Part shown: in pieces, positions 55,139 to 64,000 of the stretch
How positions within the stretch are numbered: the first letter of the stretch is position 1
Layout: the number at the start of each line of letters is the position of its first letter
From: Thalassotalea sp. G2M2-11
Lineage (GTDB): Bacteria > Pseudomonadota > Gammaproteobacteria > Enterobacterales > Alteromonadaceae
Reading direction: 5' to 3'
DNA: 64,000 nucleotides
Assembly: GCF_017168195.1 (NCBI RefSeq)
Contig: NZ_JADNYL010000003.1
Span: forward strand, 496,001 to 560,000
Notes under the pieces: model-generated
Databases searched by the model: none
Seen by the model: the letters and a program-made list of their open reading frames with translations, nothing else
Told to the model about the DNA's origin: nothing
Made by a program: the position numbers and the translations under genes

Positions 55139-57931
55139 TTAGATATTAAGTAATACTTGCTTGATCCTCACTAATAATGGCTTATCTTGTGCCGTAATTT
55201 GCCCGAGGTTGAGCCACTGTTCGAAAACATCGAATACCGCTAACGACTGTCCTGAGTTCATTTGTGTTTGCATTAATTCAACCTGAAGTGCTAAACGGCG
55301 ATCTTTATCTGCAGCAGGTGAATCAACTCCCGCCAAGATTTCAATCATAATGGTTTTATCTGTACGCAAACGTTGATCTGCTTCTTGATCAGGTATAGCT
55401 GATAATCGTTTAGCCCAACTTCTTGATAAATCGTTTAATTGTTCAGGCTGAAATTGACCATTGCAGTGTTCTAATAGAGTAAACACGGTATTAAGCTCAA
55501 GCTCTTTTTGGGCTTGTTGTTGCTTAGTGACTTGTTGTTGCAGTTGTAATTTGTGTGTCACTAATTGTTGATTAACCGATTTAACGAGTTGATGATCTTG
55601 TTTAACTGACAGTATTAATTTATCAATCGCTGAAATTGCTTGATTAAGTTCAGCCATTGATGAGTCGTCAGAAATCGATGAAGTGATATCATCCAATTGC
55701 CGCGTGATTGCTTGTTCTTGCTCAATACTTTCTTGCTTTTTAGACTCATTGACTTCATTACGACGCGCAAAGATTTGATCATTGATCGCACGAAACTCTT
55801 GCCATAATTTATTTTCATAACGAGGGCCGCAATAACCAACTGTGCGCCACTGCTCCTGTAAAAGTTTAAGCTGTTCAACAGAAGCAGTAATATCATCCAG
55901 CGATAAACATTGCTGTGCCTGAGCAATTAACTGTTGTTTATTCGCGATATTAGCCTGATGAAATGCTTGTAAAGCAGTTTTTAGCGGTGTCGTTAATTCA
56001 TTAAAACGACGGCGAAGTGCTTGGTATTTTGACTTTTCTACCTCTCCTGCACTGCGCCACTTCTGGTTAAATTGATTGAGCTTACTATCAAGCTGCTTCC
56101 AATTAATATTATCTTGTTCAAGAACTTGGCTAAATTGGGCTATTTCTTCCAACAAAGCTTCACGTTGCACTAAATGTTGTGCGCGTATTTTTTCTTGTTC
56201 TGCATAATATAAACGACATGGCGCAAAAGCTTGTTCACATAACTGGTTAAACTCATGATTGAGTTTTTGCTCAATATCATCGTCAGCATGGCCTAAACTA
56301 TTCCATTGTTTACGATAGCTTTTTACCTTTTCTGCCTGCTCTAATGGGTTATCACAAGGTTGTTCGACTAACACGTTGACTTTATCTAGCAACGCTTGTT
56401 TACGGGGTGTGGCGATATAATGTTCCCAATCACTTAACTCGTTAAGTTTTTCCTGCGCAAATTGATAGTCTCTTGCTAATTTTACTTGTTGCTTGTCACT
56501 CAGTTGCTTATAGAAACTGTCTGCTTTGTTAAAGACCCCAAATGCCGCATTAAACTTGCCACTATGGATCAATCGTTTTACATCAGCTAATTTTCGTTGC
56601 ACTTGATGAAAGAGTTTCTTTTGCTCGGCTTGAAATGGTGCTAATGCTTGTTGCCATTGTTGGCTAAGTTCTTGATATGCATTGGTAATTGACTCAGGCA
56701 AAGTACCATGCGATTGTTTTTTTACTTGCTGAAAACTTGCCCGCCATTGATGAAAAACAGATTCTTTTTCAATAGCTTGTGATAAGTCTTTTGGCAGCGA
56801 AAGTTGAGATATTTTTGAAATCAGGTGCGTTGCTTCTGTCACAGAAGCAGCAATCTCAGGTAACTGACTAAGCTTGCTTTCAATGTTTACTAATTGATTT
56901 GAAAAAGACTGTTGTTGCTTTTCGGAAATAACCGATTGCTCGATTGAATTTTTAACTTGTATGATAGCTTGGTGAAACTGCGTTTCATCTATCGCGTTAT
57001 GCTCAAAAATTGAATTACTGAGCGACTGCTCAAGTGCAGCTAACGCTGTGATAATATTCTCACTTTCTGTGGTTTTTTGCTGTTCAAGGGCATGGGCAAT
57101 TTTTTGTTGTTCGAAGGCCTCTGCTTTTGGCGCTAATATTTTTTCAACTTGCTGAGAAATTTCTTGGAATTTTTGCTCAAAACCTTGCTGTTGCTCAGCG
57201 GTTAAACAATCAAACTGACGAGTATTTTCTTGCCACTGTTCAATCAAGCTTTGCTGTTTATCAAGCACCTGTTGATAATCACTGACATCTTTTAAGGCCA
57301 GTAACTTAGCCAGCACTAGTTTGCAGCTTTTTACTAATAATTTGGGCTTTTGCTGCTGCTCAATGATCTGTGCAATCTTCTCTTCTATTGCCAGTTTAAC
57401 CTCAGCTAACTCAGTACGCTTATTGAGCTTTTCTAATAGCTCTTGTTCATCTACTGTAGAAAGTAAAGCAAGTTGTAGATCACTTTGTTGGCGTTTAGCA
57501 AAGAGACTAGTGAGTAATTGCGGCTTAGCCAATTGCTGAAATATTTGCACCGCGAGATCAACATCAGACTCACTAAACAGCCAAGACTCCAGCGTGCTTG
57601 ATGAGTTAATCTGCGTGAGCAATTGTTTTTTTTGCTCAACCGACAATGACATTGAGTGCTCGCCGGTAAGCATTTCTTCAATTTGCTGTTTAGCAAATTC
57701 GCGAATTTTTTTCTCAGAGTTATGCAAACTGGCTTGATACCAAAGTTCAATGTCATTGCACTTTAGTAATACCGAACGACGAACAAGTTCATTTTTATCT
57801 TCGTTTAATAACGTAAGTAAAATTGTTTTATCATCAGGGTTAGTGAAGGACAACTCGTCATTAATTGCAGTGATGCGGACATTACTGTCTTTACTTTGCC
57901 AAGGACGTTTAAAAAGTTTAGCTAAAATCAT
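55139..57931 (-). CDS. DUF349 domain protein, long coiled-coil form
   Basis: 930 residues, glutamine- and lysine-rich, almost wholly helical. Several DUF349-like repeats are seen, each with a tryptophan-bearing pattern such as WRSAGEVEKSKYQALRRRFNE and WRTVGYCGPRYENKLWQEFRAINDQIFARR. Function unknown; the family is common in bacteria. It overlaps the YeaC-type gene by four bases (ATGA) and is last of a three-gene overlapping run. Confidence 0.85.
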   Translation of the reverse strand: MILAKLFKRPWQSKDSNVRITAINDELSFTNPDDKTILLTLLNEDKNELVRRSVLLKCNDIELWYQASLHNSEKKIREFAKQQIEEMLTGEHSMSLSVEQKKQLLTQINSSSTLESWLFSESDVDLAVQIFQQLAKPQLLTSLFAKRQQSDLQLALLSTVDEQELLEKLNKRTELAEVKLAIEEKIAQIIEQQQKPKLLVKSCKLVLAKLLALKDVSDYQQVLDKQQSLIEQWQENTRQFDCLTAEQQQGFEQKFQEISQQVEKILAPKAEAFEQQKIAHALEQQKTTESENIITALAALEQSLSNSIFEHNAIDETQFHQAIIQVKNSIEQSVISEKQQQSFSNQLVNIESKLSQLPEIAASVTEATHLISKISQLSLPKDLSQAIEKESVFHQWRASFQQVKKQSHGTLPESITNAYQELSQQWQQALAPFQAEQKKLFHQVQRKLADVKRLIHSGKFNAAFGVFNKADSFYKQLSDKQQVKLARDYQFAQEKLNELSDWEHYIATPRKQALLDKVNVLVEQPCDNPLEQAEKVKSYRKQWNSLGHADDDIEQKLNHEFNQLCEQAFAPCRLYYAEQEKIRAQHLVQREALLEEIAQFSQVLEQDNINWKQLDSKLNQFNQKWRSAGEVEKSKYQALRRRFNELTTPLKTALQAFHQANIANKQQLIAQAQQCLSLDDITASVEQLKLLQEQWRTVGYCGPRYENKLWQEFRAINDQIFARRNEVNESKKQESIEQEQAITRQLDDITSSISDDSSMAELNQAISAIDKLILSVKQDHQLVKSVNQQLVTHKLQLQQQVTKQQQAQKELELNTVFTLLEHCNGQFQPEQLNDLSRSWAKRLSAIPDQEADQRLRTDKTIMIEILAGVDSPAADKDRRLALQVELMQTQMNSGQSLAVFDVFEQWLNLGQITAQDKPLLVRIKQVLLNI

Positions 57932-58239
57932 AATTCAGTAAACCTAGCAATATCATGTTCCTTATTGCATTTAGTAATTTCGGTATCTTTATGCTTGCCT
58001 TTAAACTGATCTTTTAATTGTCGTTTTGATTTATTCACAATTGCACCATCGGCGCCTATGGTTAACATTTCATCAGAATTTAAATGTCTTGCTTGATAAG
58101 CCATGGTTAATTGCAAGGCAGAATCACGTTGAGCTTGATCAACAGGAGTACCTTCTGGCCATTTACCGGTTTCTGCGGCATGTTTTAATCGTAAATACAT
58201 TTCTTGCGACATATTGTCGACAACAGCTAATACATTCAT
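57928..58239 (-). CDS. YeaC family protein (DUF1315)
   Basis: 103 residues. The family core MSQEMYLRLKHAAETGKWPEGTPVDQAQRDSALQLTMAYQARHL and SKRQLKDQF match E. coli YeaC. The protein is small and soluble, with no known role. It overlaps the zinc-ribbon gene by one base and DUF349 by four, so all three are translated together. Confidence 0.87.
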   Translation of the reverse strand: MNVLAVVDNMSQEMYLRLKHAAETGKWPEGTPVDQAQRDSALQLTMAYQARHLNSDEMLTIGADGAIVNKSKRQLKDQFKGKHKDTEITKCNKEHDIARFTEL

Positions 58240-58568
58240 TATTTACTACTTCTTTTTAATAAAATGAGTTGTACACGGGTAAAAATATACAGGACAAAAC
58301 CACTAATTGTACTGCCAACCGAGAGGTAATACTGCCAAGAACCGGGTTGAACATTTTGCCAATAGTAAAACAAGAAACCACCACAAAAAAGTAACATAGC
58401 AATAAATGATATGGTCATAATTTGTTGAGATTTTTGAATTTTTTGTACCTTTTTCAAATTAGCGAGTTTCTCTTCATCAAGATCTATCAGGTCAATTTGA
58501 CAATGCGTACACACTTTTGCTTTATCAGATATCTTTTTTTGACAATTAGGGCAATTAATAATGGCCAT
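58239..58568 (-). CDS. Zinc-ribbon membrane protein of unknown function
   Basis: 109 residues from ATG 58568 (a start four codons earlier gives MELY first). A double-cysteine zinc ribbon opens the protein (CPNCQKKISDKAKVCTHC), followed by a helical linker and two membrane segments (near 45-65 and 75-97). Such ribbon-plus-membrane proteins are of unknown function. It is first in the run that includes YeaC and DUF349. Confidence 0.78.
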   Translation of the reverse strand: MAIINCPNCQKKISDKAKVCTHCQIDLIDLDEEKLANLKKVQKIQKSQQIMTISFIAMLLFCGGFLFYYWQNVQPGSWQYYLSVGSTISGFVLYIFTRVQLILLKRSSK

Positions 58569-58601
58569 ATACAACTCCACATTTTTGATGTCGACATTCT
58601 A

Positions 58602-58630
58602 CAAAAAAAAACGCCCTAATGGGCGTTTTA
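58602..58630 (-). terminator. Terminator after the sodium/alanine symporter gene
   Basis: ACGCCC / GGGCGT around TAAT; on the minus strand nine T's follow. Confidence 0.88.
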
Positions 58631-58651
58631 TGTCATATTTTCAGCTTTTTT

Positions 58652-60130
58652 TTAAGAATTTTTCTTTTCCCAAAAATCCGCATTTTTAATGCCAAGCTTT
58701 TTCGGGTCGAATGTGTAATGCGTTACTTTCTCTTTTTGTTGACGTTCATAATCTCGAAGCGCCTTAACAGCAGGTTTTGCCATAAAGAAAATGATCAAAA
58801 TACCAATAATATTTAACCATGCCATTAAACCAACACCTACATCGCCCATACCCCAAGCAGCATTTGGTTGAGCCACCGTGCCATAGAACACAGCTCCCAT
58901 TAGCATTAGTTTTAGAAAAAACTTAAGGGCAGGCATTTTTAACGTACGATTAATATATGAAATATTATTTTCGGCAATAAAGTAATAGGCAAGTACTGTG
59001 GTAAAAGCAAAGAAAAACAATGCTAACGCAATAAACGGCTTACCAACACCCGGTAAAACACTGTCTACTGCAATTTGCGTAAAGCCAGGTCCGTTGATCA
59101 CTGTATCTTGGGCAACATTAACAACAATTGCAGCACTGCCTTCTGGAATAACATTGTAAGATTGCGTAATTAGGATCATAAACGCCGTTGCTGAGCACAC
59201 AAACAAGGTATCAATATAAACGGAAAACGCTTGCACTAAACCTTGTTGGGCTGGATGCTCAACTTCAGCCGCAGCTGCTGCATGAGGACCGGTACCTTGA
59301 CCGGCTTCATTGGAGTAAACTCCACGTTTAACCCCCCAACCAATCGCAGCACCAAAGCCAGCCATTGGCGTAAATGCGTCCGAAATGATCGCAGTAAAAA
59401 TCCCCGGCAACATATCAATATTTAATGCGATGATCGAACACGCAATAATGATGTAGGCTAACGCCATAAATGGCACGACAACTTGCGTGAAATTAGCAAT
59501 ACGCTTGACCCCACCAAAAATGATAAAACCTAAAATAAGGACAATAAATACGGCGGCGTAGACTTTCGTCAACGGCAATTCACCTAAAAATGAGTTAACC
59601 GTACCACCAGCGCCGAAAACATTCACTAATGAGTCACCAATGCCATTCGATTGCACTACCGGCAATAATAAGCCACAAGCGATAATAGTAGATAACGCAA
59701 ATGTCCAAGCATACCACTTCTGTCCTAGTGCCTTTTCTATATAATAGGCAGGACCACCACGATAAATACCATCTTCTTCTTCTTTGAAAATTTGTGCATT
59801 GGTTGATTCAATGTATGCCGTAGCTGCACCCAAAAAGGCAACAACCCACATCCAAAAAACCGCTCCTGGACCACCAAAGCCAATGGCTGCAGCAACACCA
59901 GCTATATTACCAGTACCGACACGACCAGAAAGAGATACAGCTAATGCTTGAAACGATGAAATCCCTTGCTCCGAACTTTTACCTGACATCAACAGGCGCC
60001 ACATTTCTCTAAAATGTCGAACTTGCGCAAATCTGGTAATGATAGAAAAGAAAATGCCTGCACCTAAACATAAATAGATAAGGTACGGACTCCATATGTA
60101 TCCATTAAGAAGATCCACTAATTCTTGCAC
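58652..60130 (-). CDS. Sodium:alanine symporter (AGCS family)
   Basis: 492 residues with about eleven membrane segments. The AGCS signatures GFGGPGAVFWMWVVAFLGAATAYIES and RGVYSNEAGQGTGPHAAAAAEVEHPAQQGLVQ are present. These proteins bring alanine or glycine in with sodium, as suits a marine bacterium. It is monocistronic. Confidence 0.92.
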   Translation of the reverse strand: MQELVDLLNGYIWSPYLIYLCLGAGIFFSIITRFAQVRHFREMWRLLMSGKSSEQGISSFQALAVSLSGRVGTGNIAGVAAAIGFGGPGAVFWMWVVAFLGAATAYIESTNAQIFKEEEDGIYRGGPAYYIEKALGQKWYAWTFALSTIIACGLLLPVVQSNGIGDSLVNVFGAGGTVNSFLGELPLTKVYAAVFIVLILGFIIFGGVKRIANFTQVVVPFMALAYIIIACSIIALNIDMLPGIFTAIISDAFTPMAGFGAAIGWGVKRGVYSNEAGQGTGPHAAAAAEVEHPAQQGLVQAFSVYIDTLFVCSATAFMILITQSYNVIPEGSAAIVVNVAQDTVINGPGFTQIAVDSVLPGVGKPFIALALFFFAFTTVLAYYFIAENNISYINRTLKMPALKFFLKLMLMGAVFYGTVAQPNAAWGMGDVGVGLMAWLNIIGILIIFFMAKPAVKALRDYERQQKEKVTHYTFDPKKLGIKNADFWEKKNS

Positions 60131-60198
60131 TACTAACTCCTGAAATTATTATAATTATTTATTATTGTTATGATCTGACCAGTGATTCTATCAAATGC

Positions 60199-61326
60199 TT
60201 AACGTAAGTCACCTACAATGCGATAGATGGCAGTCAACATATCCCGACCAAATAAACTTGAACGGTTATCTGACCAACCCACACTTGGATCAGGCAATAA
60301 TTCATTGTCTTTAAAAGGCATTTCTACAGTAAATGCTAAGCATTTAAATTGCTCCCCTACCCAGTTTGATGCAACCGTTAGGTTAGCTTGGCCAGCAGGA
60401 TCTTTGTCATAACCTTTGTCATCCTGAAACTCTGGTGTGATTGCCAGTAATATCGATTTAAAGTTGTCTTCTAAAGTTTTAAGGCGTTGATCGTATGAAG
60501 GGATCCCTTCACAACCCGCGACAAAATTAACAGGCAAAGCTTCATCACCATGTATATCAAGGTGCATATCAACACCTGTAGCTAACATTTTCTCACGTAC
60601 CAGATAAACTTCAGGGCTTTTATCTAAACTTGGTTCCAGCCATTCTCTATTGAGATTGACGCCTAAAGCATTTGTACGTAAATGCCCGCGTACACAGCCA
60701 TCTGGATTCATATTTGGTACTAAATAAAAAACAGCTTTGTTAAGTAATGCTCTCGCAACGCCATCATCTTCATCTAATAAACGGTCGATGAATCCTTCCA
60801 TAAACCATTCAGCCATAGATTCGCCTGGATGTTGTCGAGCGGTAAGCCAAATGACTTTTTTATCTTGTGCTTCTTCACCCACTTTTAAAACAGAAACATC
60901 ACGGCCATCAATGGTCTGACCGAGCACCTGTAATTGACAATCAATGTCTAACTGCGCGTTATGCAATAAATCCTGATGACGTTCGTAACTGTACGGCGCA
61001 AAATAAGCAAAATAAACGCTATCGTATTCAGGAGTTAGTGTGATCGTAAGGTTTTGACCATCGAATTCAGTGGGTACTCTGAACCAATGGTCACGATCAT
61101 AAGAAGCCACGGCTTGGTAATCTTGCCAGCCTTCTACATAGGCTGACTGCCCTGCATTGGTAATATGTAACACATGTTCACAGCGTTGATTATTATGTAA
61201 TTTGAAGTGAAACCATTGATAGAAGTCTGATTGATGATCTTTATTTATCGCTAATTCAATATTGCTTGGATCAGTGGCCTTGATAACTTTAATATTGCCA
61301 CTATCAAATTGTGAAGAAATTTGCAT
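60199..61326 (-). CDS. M14 family carboxypeptidase, cytosolic (CCP/AGBL-like)
   Basis: 375 residues from ATG 61326, where the family's N-terminal beta-sandwich begins (QISSQFDSGN); the frame is open for 14 more codons. The M14 zinc ligands are RQHPGESMAEWF (H-x-x-E) and LDIHGDE, with FTVEMPF as the catalytic Glu. The N-terminal domain before the peptidase domain is typical of cytosolic carboxypeptidases that trim acidic tails. No signal peptide. Substrate unknown in bacteria. Confidence 0.85.
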   Translation of the reverse strand: MQISSQFDSGNIKVIKATDPSNIELAINKDHQSDFYQWFHFKLHNNQRCEHVLHITNAGQSAYVEGWQDYQAVASYDRDHWFRVPTEFDGQNLTITLTPEYDSVYFAYFAPYSYERHQDLLHNAQLDIDCQLQVLGQTIDGRDVSVLKVGEEAQDKKVIWLTARQHPGESMAEWFMEGFIDRLLDEDDGVARALLNKAVFYLVPNMNPDGCVRGHLRTNALGVNLNREWLEPSLDKSPEVYLVREKMLATGVDMHLDIHGDEALPVNFVAGCEGIPSYDQRLKTLEDNFKSILLAITPEFQDDKGYDKDPAGQANLTVASNWVGEQFKCLAFTVEMPFKDNELLPDPSVGWSDNRSSLFGRDMLTAIYRIVGDLR

Positions 61327-61424
61327 GTATAAATCTGCCTTGATAAATGAAAGCAATAGTGTACACAATCACATAAGAGATCAGAAGTGGCTGTCACGGT
61401 TAAATAACGTTAAATTGCAATATC

Positions 61425-61907
61425 CTATAATGTTCGCAAATATAAGCCAAATTCTGAGGAGTACCCCATAGATTTTGCGGTAATAATATTGTTCTCATTC
61501 ACTACGTAATAGCTAGGATAGCCTGATATCTTATAAGTGTGCTTGATCTGTTCATTACCGTAGGCAACAGGAAAGGTTAATTGATGCTGCGCCACAAAGT
61601 CATCAACTTCACTACGGTGCTTGAAATCTAACCCGACAGCAATCACATCGATATGGTCATTTTTCTGATAGATTGCTTGTAGGTTTTCTATACTGGCATG
61701 ACAAATAGAGCACCAGGGCGCAAAAAAATAGATCACTGTTTTACGCTCAACATTAAGCGAAACTGTCTCACCCACTGTTGTTGGTAACTGGTAGCCGTAT
61801 TCGGCAATATCAGTATCTGAGGCATGCATATCCAGTTCTTTAAACCAAGATAATATCTGGAAGATACAAACAAAGACAACAACTTGTATTACTAAACTTC
61901 GTACCAA
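61425..61907 (-). CDS. TlpA-like thioredoxin-fold protein, membrane-anchored
   Basis: 160 residues. An N-terminal hydrophobic segment (SLVIQVVVFVCIFQILSWF) anchors it, and the thioredoxin fold has WCSIC as the CxxC active site (FFAPWCSICHASIENLQ) and the cis-proline GYPSYYVV. It is probably a periplasmic thiol reductase. It is monocistronic. Confidence 0.85.
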   Translation of the reverse strand: MVRSLVIQVVVFVCIFQILSWFKELDMHASDTDIAEYGYQLPTTVGETVSLNVERKTVIYFFAPWCSICHASIENLQAIYQKNDHIDVIAVGLDFKHRSEVDDFVAQHQLTFPVAYGNEQIKHTYKISGYPSYYVVNENNIITAKSMGYSSEFGLYLRTL

Positions 61908-61976
61908 AACAATTCGTCCAACAAAACTATTCGTGTCTATTTAGACCTTATTAACTAAGATATAATTTTCACCAAT

Positions 61977-62004
61977 AAAAAAATCCGGTAAAAACCGGAT
62001 TTTT
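61977..62004 (-). terminator. Terminator after serS
   Basis: AAAAATCCGGT / ACCGGATTTTT around AAAA; on the minus strand seven T's follow, 18 bases after the serS stop. Confidence 0.9.
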
Positions 62005-62021
62005 CAAAGGTAAATTGATTA

Positions 62022-63326
<1,305 letters not shown>

Positions 63327-63728
63327 TTACTTACTAAAAAAAGTTACTAAATAAATGCCAATACCCGCTGCAAATACACATAAGCTAACGTTTAACATAA
63401 CATTTATTAAAGCTTTGAATAATTCACCTTGTTGCATTAATAGCAGCGTGTCGAGTGAAAAAGTAGAAAAGGTGGTAAATGCACCCAAAAAACCAATACC
63501 TATCAAAGTTCGGTATACGCTCACTTCGATAACACCCTGCTCAATTAAGCCGTATAATGTTCCCATTATCAATGAGCCGGAAATATTAACCGCCAACGTC
63601 GCAAAAGGGAAACCTTTTCCAAGGTAATTTAAGATTAATTGCGAAAAATAAAAACGTAAGCTAGCACCACAGGCGCCACCAATGGCGACAAATGCGTACA
63701 GCGTAAAATTACTTATGGGATGAGTCAT
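63327..63728 (-). CDS. crcB: Fluoride channel CrcB (Fluc)
   Basis: 133 residues with four membrane segments. Dual-topology fluoride channel marks are visible: [15 protein letters not shown] near 17 and [19 protein letters not shown] near 78. It removes toxic fluoride. Its first 20 bases overlap the end of rarA. Confidence 0.92.
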   Translation of the reverse strand: MTHPISNFTLYAFVAIGGACGASLRFYFSQLILNYLGKGFPFATLAVNISGSLIMGTLYGLIEQGVIEVSVYRTLIGIGFLGAFTTFSTFSLDTLLLMQQGELFKALINVMLNVSLCVFAAGIGIYLVTFFSK

Positions 63729-64000
63729 ATCGATGTATTTCTGCTGATTGATTTAATTGATCTAAAAATTCACGCTTTTGCTTTAGTTGCTTCTCTAACC
63801 CTCTATCCGTTGGATGATACAAACTCGTACCTACTAATGGTTCAGGAAAATAATGCTCACCAGCGGCAAAGGCATTGGGTTCATCGTGGGCGTAACGATA
63901 TTCTGCGCCATGACCAAGTGATTTTGTTAATTGGCTAGTGGCATTTTTTAGGTGTAATGGCACATCAATATCCGCGGTTTCTTTTGCTAATTGTAAGGCT
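63709..64000 (-). CDS. rarA: Replication-associated recombination protein RarA, C-terminal part
   Basis: The gene runs out of the window; the last 96 residues are visible (starting [16 protein letters not shown]). The RarA/MgsA C-terminal pattern [20 protein letters not shown] and [13 protein letters not shown] is clear. RarA is an AAA ATPase acting at stalled replication forks. The order rarA-crcB-serS is the one found in E. coli and relatives. The ATPase domain is outside the window. Confidence 0.9.
   Translation of the reverse strand, partial: ALQLAKETADIDVPLHLKNATSQLTKSLGHGAEYRYAHDEPNAFAAGEHYFPEPLVGTSLYHPTDRGLEKQLKQKREFLDQLNQSAEIHRYDSSHK

Overview
The window looks like chromosomal DNA of a low-GC marine gammaproteobacterium of the Alteromonadales, most likely a Colwellia- or Thalassotalea-like member of the Colwelliaceae. 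This rests on gene content and order (uup next to a DUF3466/HAF-repeat protein, tusDCBE near yccA, ndpA/yejL/yejM, bioA opposite bioBFCD, the zinc-ribbon/YeaC/DUF349 run, serS-crcB-rarA) and on AT-rich codon use. No ribosomal RNA is present, so the genus is an inference. Most of the window is an ordinary core genome.

Layout. 1-2.4 kb: 3' end of uup and a secreted HAF-repeat protein closed by a strong terminator. 2.4-9.7 kb: an accessory island in which every intact gene is on the minus strand and most genes are separated by attC-like recombination sites in the same orientation. It resembles a cluster of integron cassettes without an integrase (CALIN). It carries a GFA-type protein, a small ribbon-helix-helix-like protein, two nearly identical LptA-like secreted proteins, an endonuclease/exonuclease/phosphatase-fold membrane protein with a DUF2254 membrane protein, insertion-sequence debris inside one attC, an ankyrin protein, an OLD-like ATPase-TOPRIM protein and a small membrane protein. 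Beyond the array is a non-coding stretch with a good LexA-type box and no gene behind it, possibly the remnant of an integrase promoter. 10-16 kb: carbon metabolism, with two different GAPDHs around 6-phosphogluconate dehydrogenase and MsrB. 16-19 kb: the tusDCBE sulfur relay for tRNA thiolation, yccA and tag. 19.2-20.0 kb: two identical tRNA-Ser(UGA) genes, each with its own promoter and terminator, plus decayed copies of the tRNA 3' half. 20-27 kb: a CaiB-type CoA transferase, a TPR lipoprotein overlapping an M28 peptidase, a phosphoribosyltransferase, a nucleotide pyrophosphatase-like enzyme and an EAL-HDOD signalling protein. 27-28.5 kb: a tyrosine recombinase flanked by two inverted repeats.

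28.7-35.6 kb: a solute-binding protein, an M23 peptidase overlapping a double-length pterin synthase, pyrC, ndpA, yejL, yejM and tRNA-Pro(GGG). 35.7-41 kb: fadD, a TonB-dependent receptor and a divergent AraC-family regulator. 41.3-41.8 kb: an orphan HicB-type antitoxin preceded by a regular four-unit, 33-bp-period repeat. 41.8-47.7 kb: pepE, then the full biotin pathway from pimeloyl-ACP methyl ester onward (bioBFCD divergent from bioA with a BirA operator between). 48-64 kb: asnS, a nitroreductase-DoxX pair, sppA, ansA, an orphan sugar-type binding protein, the DUF349 operon, an alanine/sodium symporter, an M14 carboxypeptidase, a thioredoxin-fold protein, serS, crcB and the C-terminus of rarA.

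The parts most worth a second look are the integrase-less cassette array with its possible defence gene, the orphan LexA box beside it, and the periodic repeat in front of hicB.
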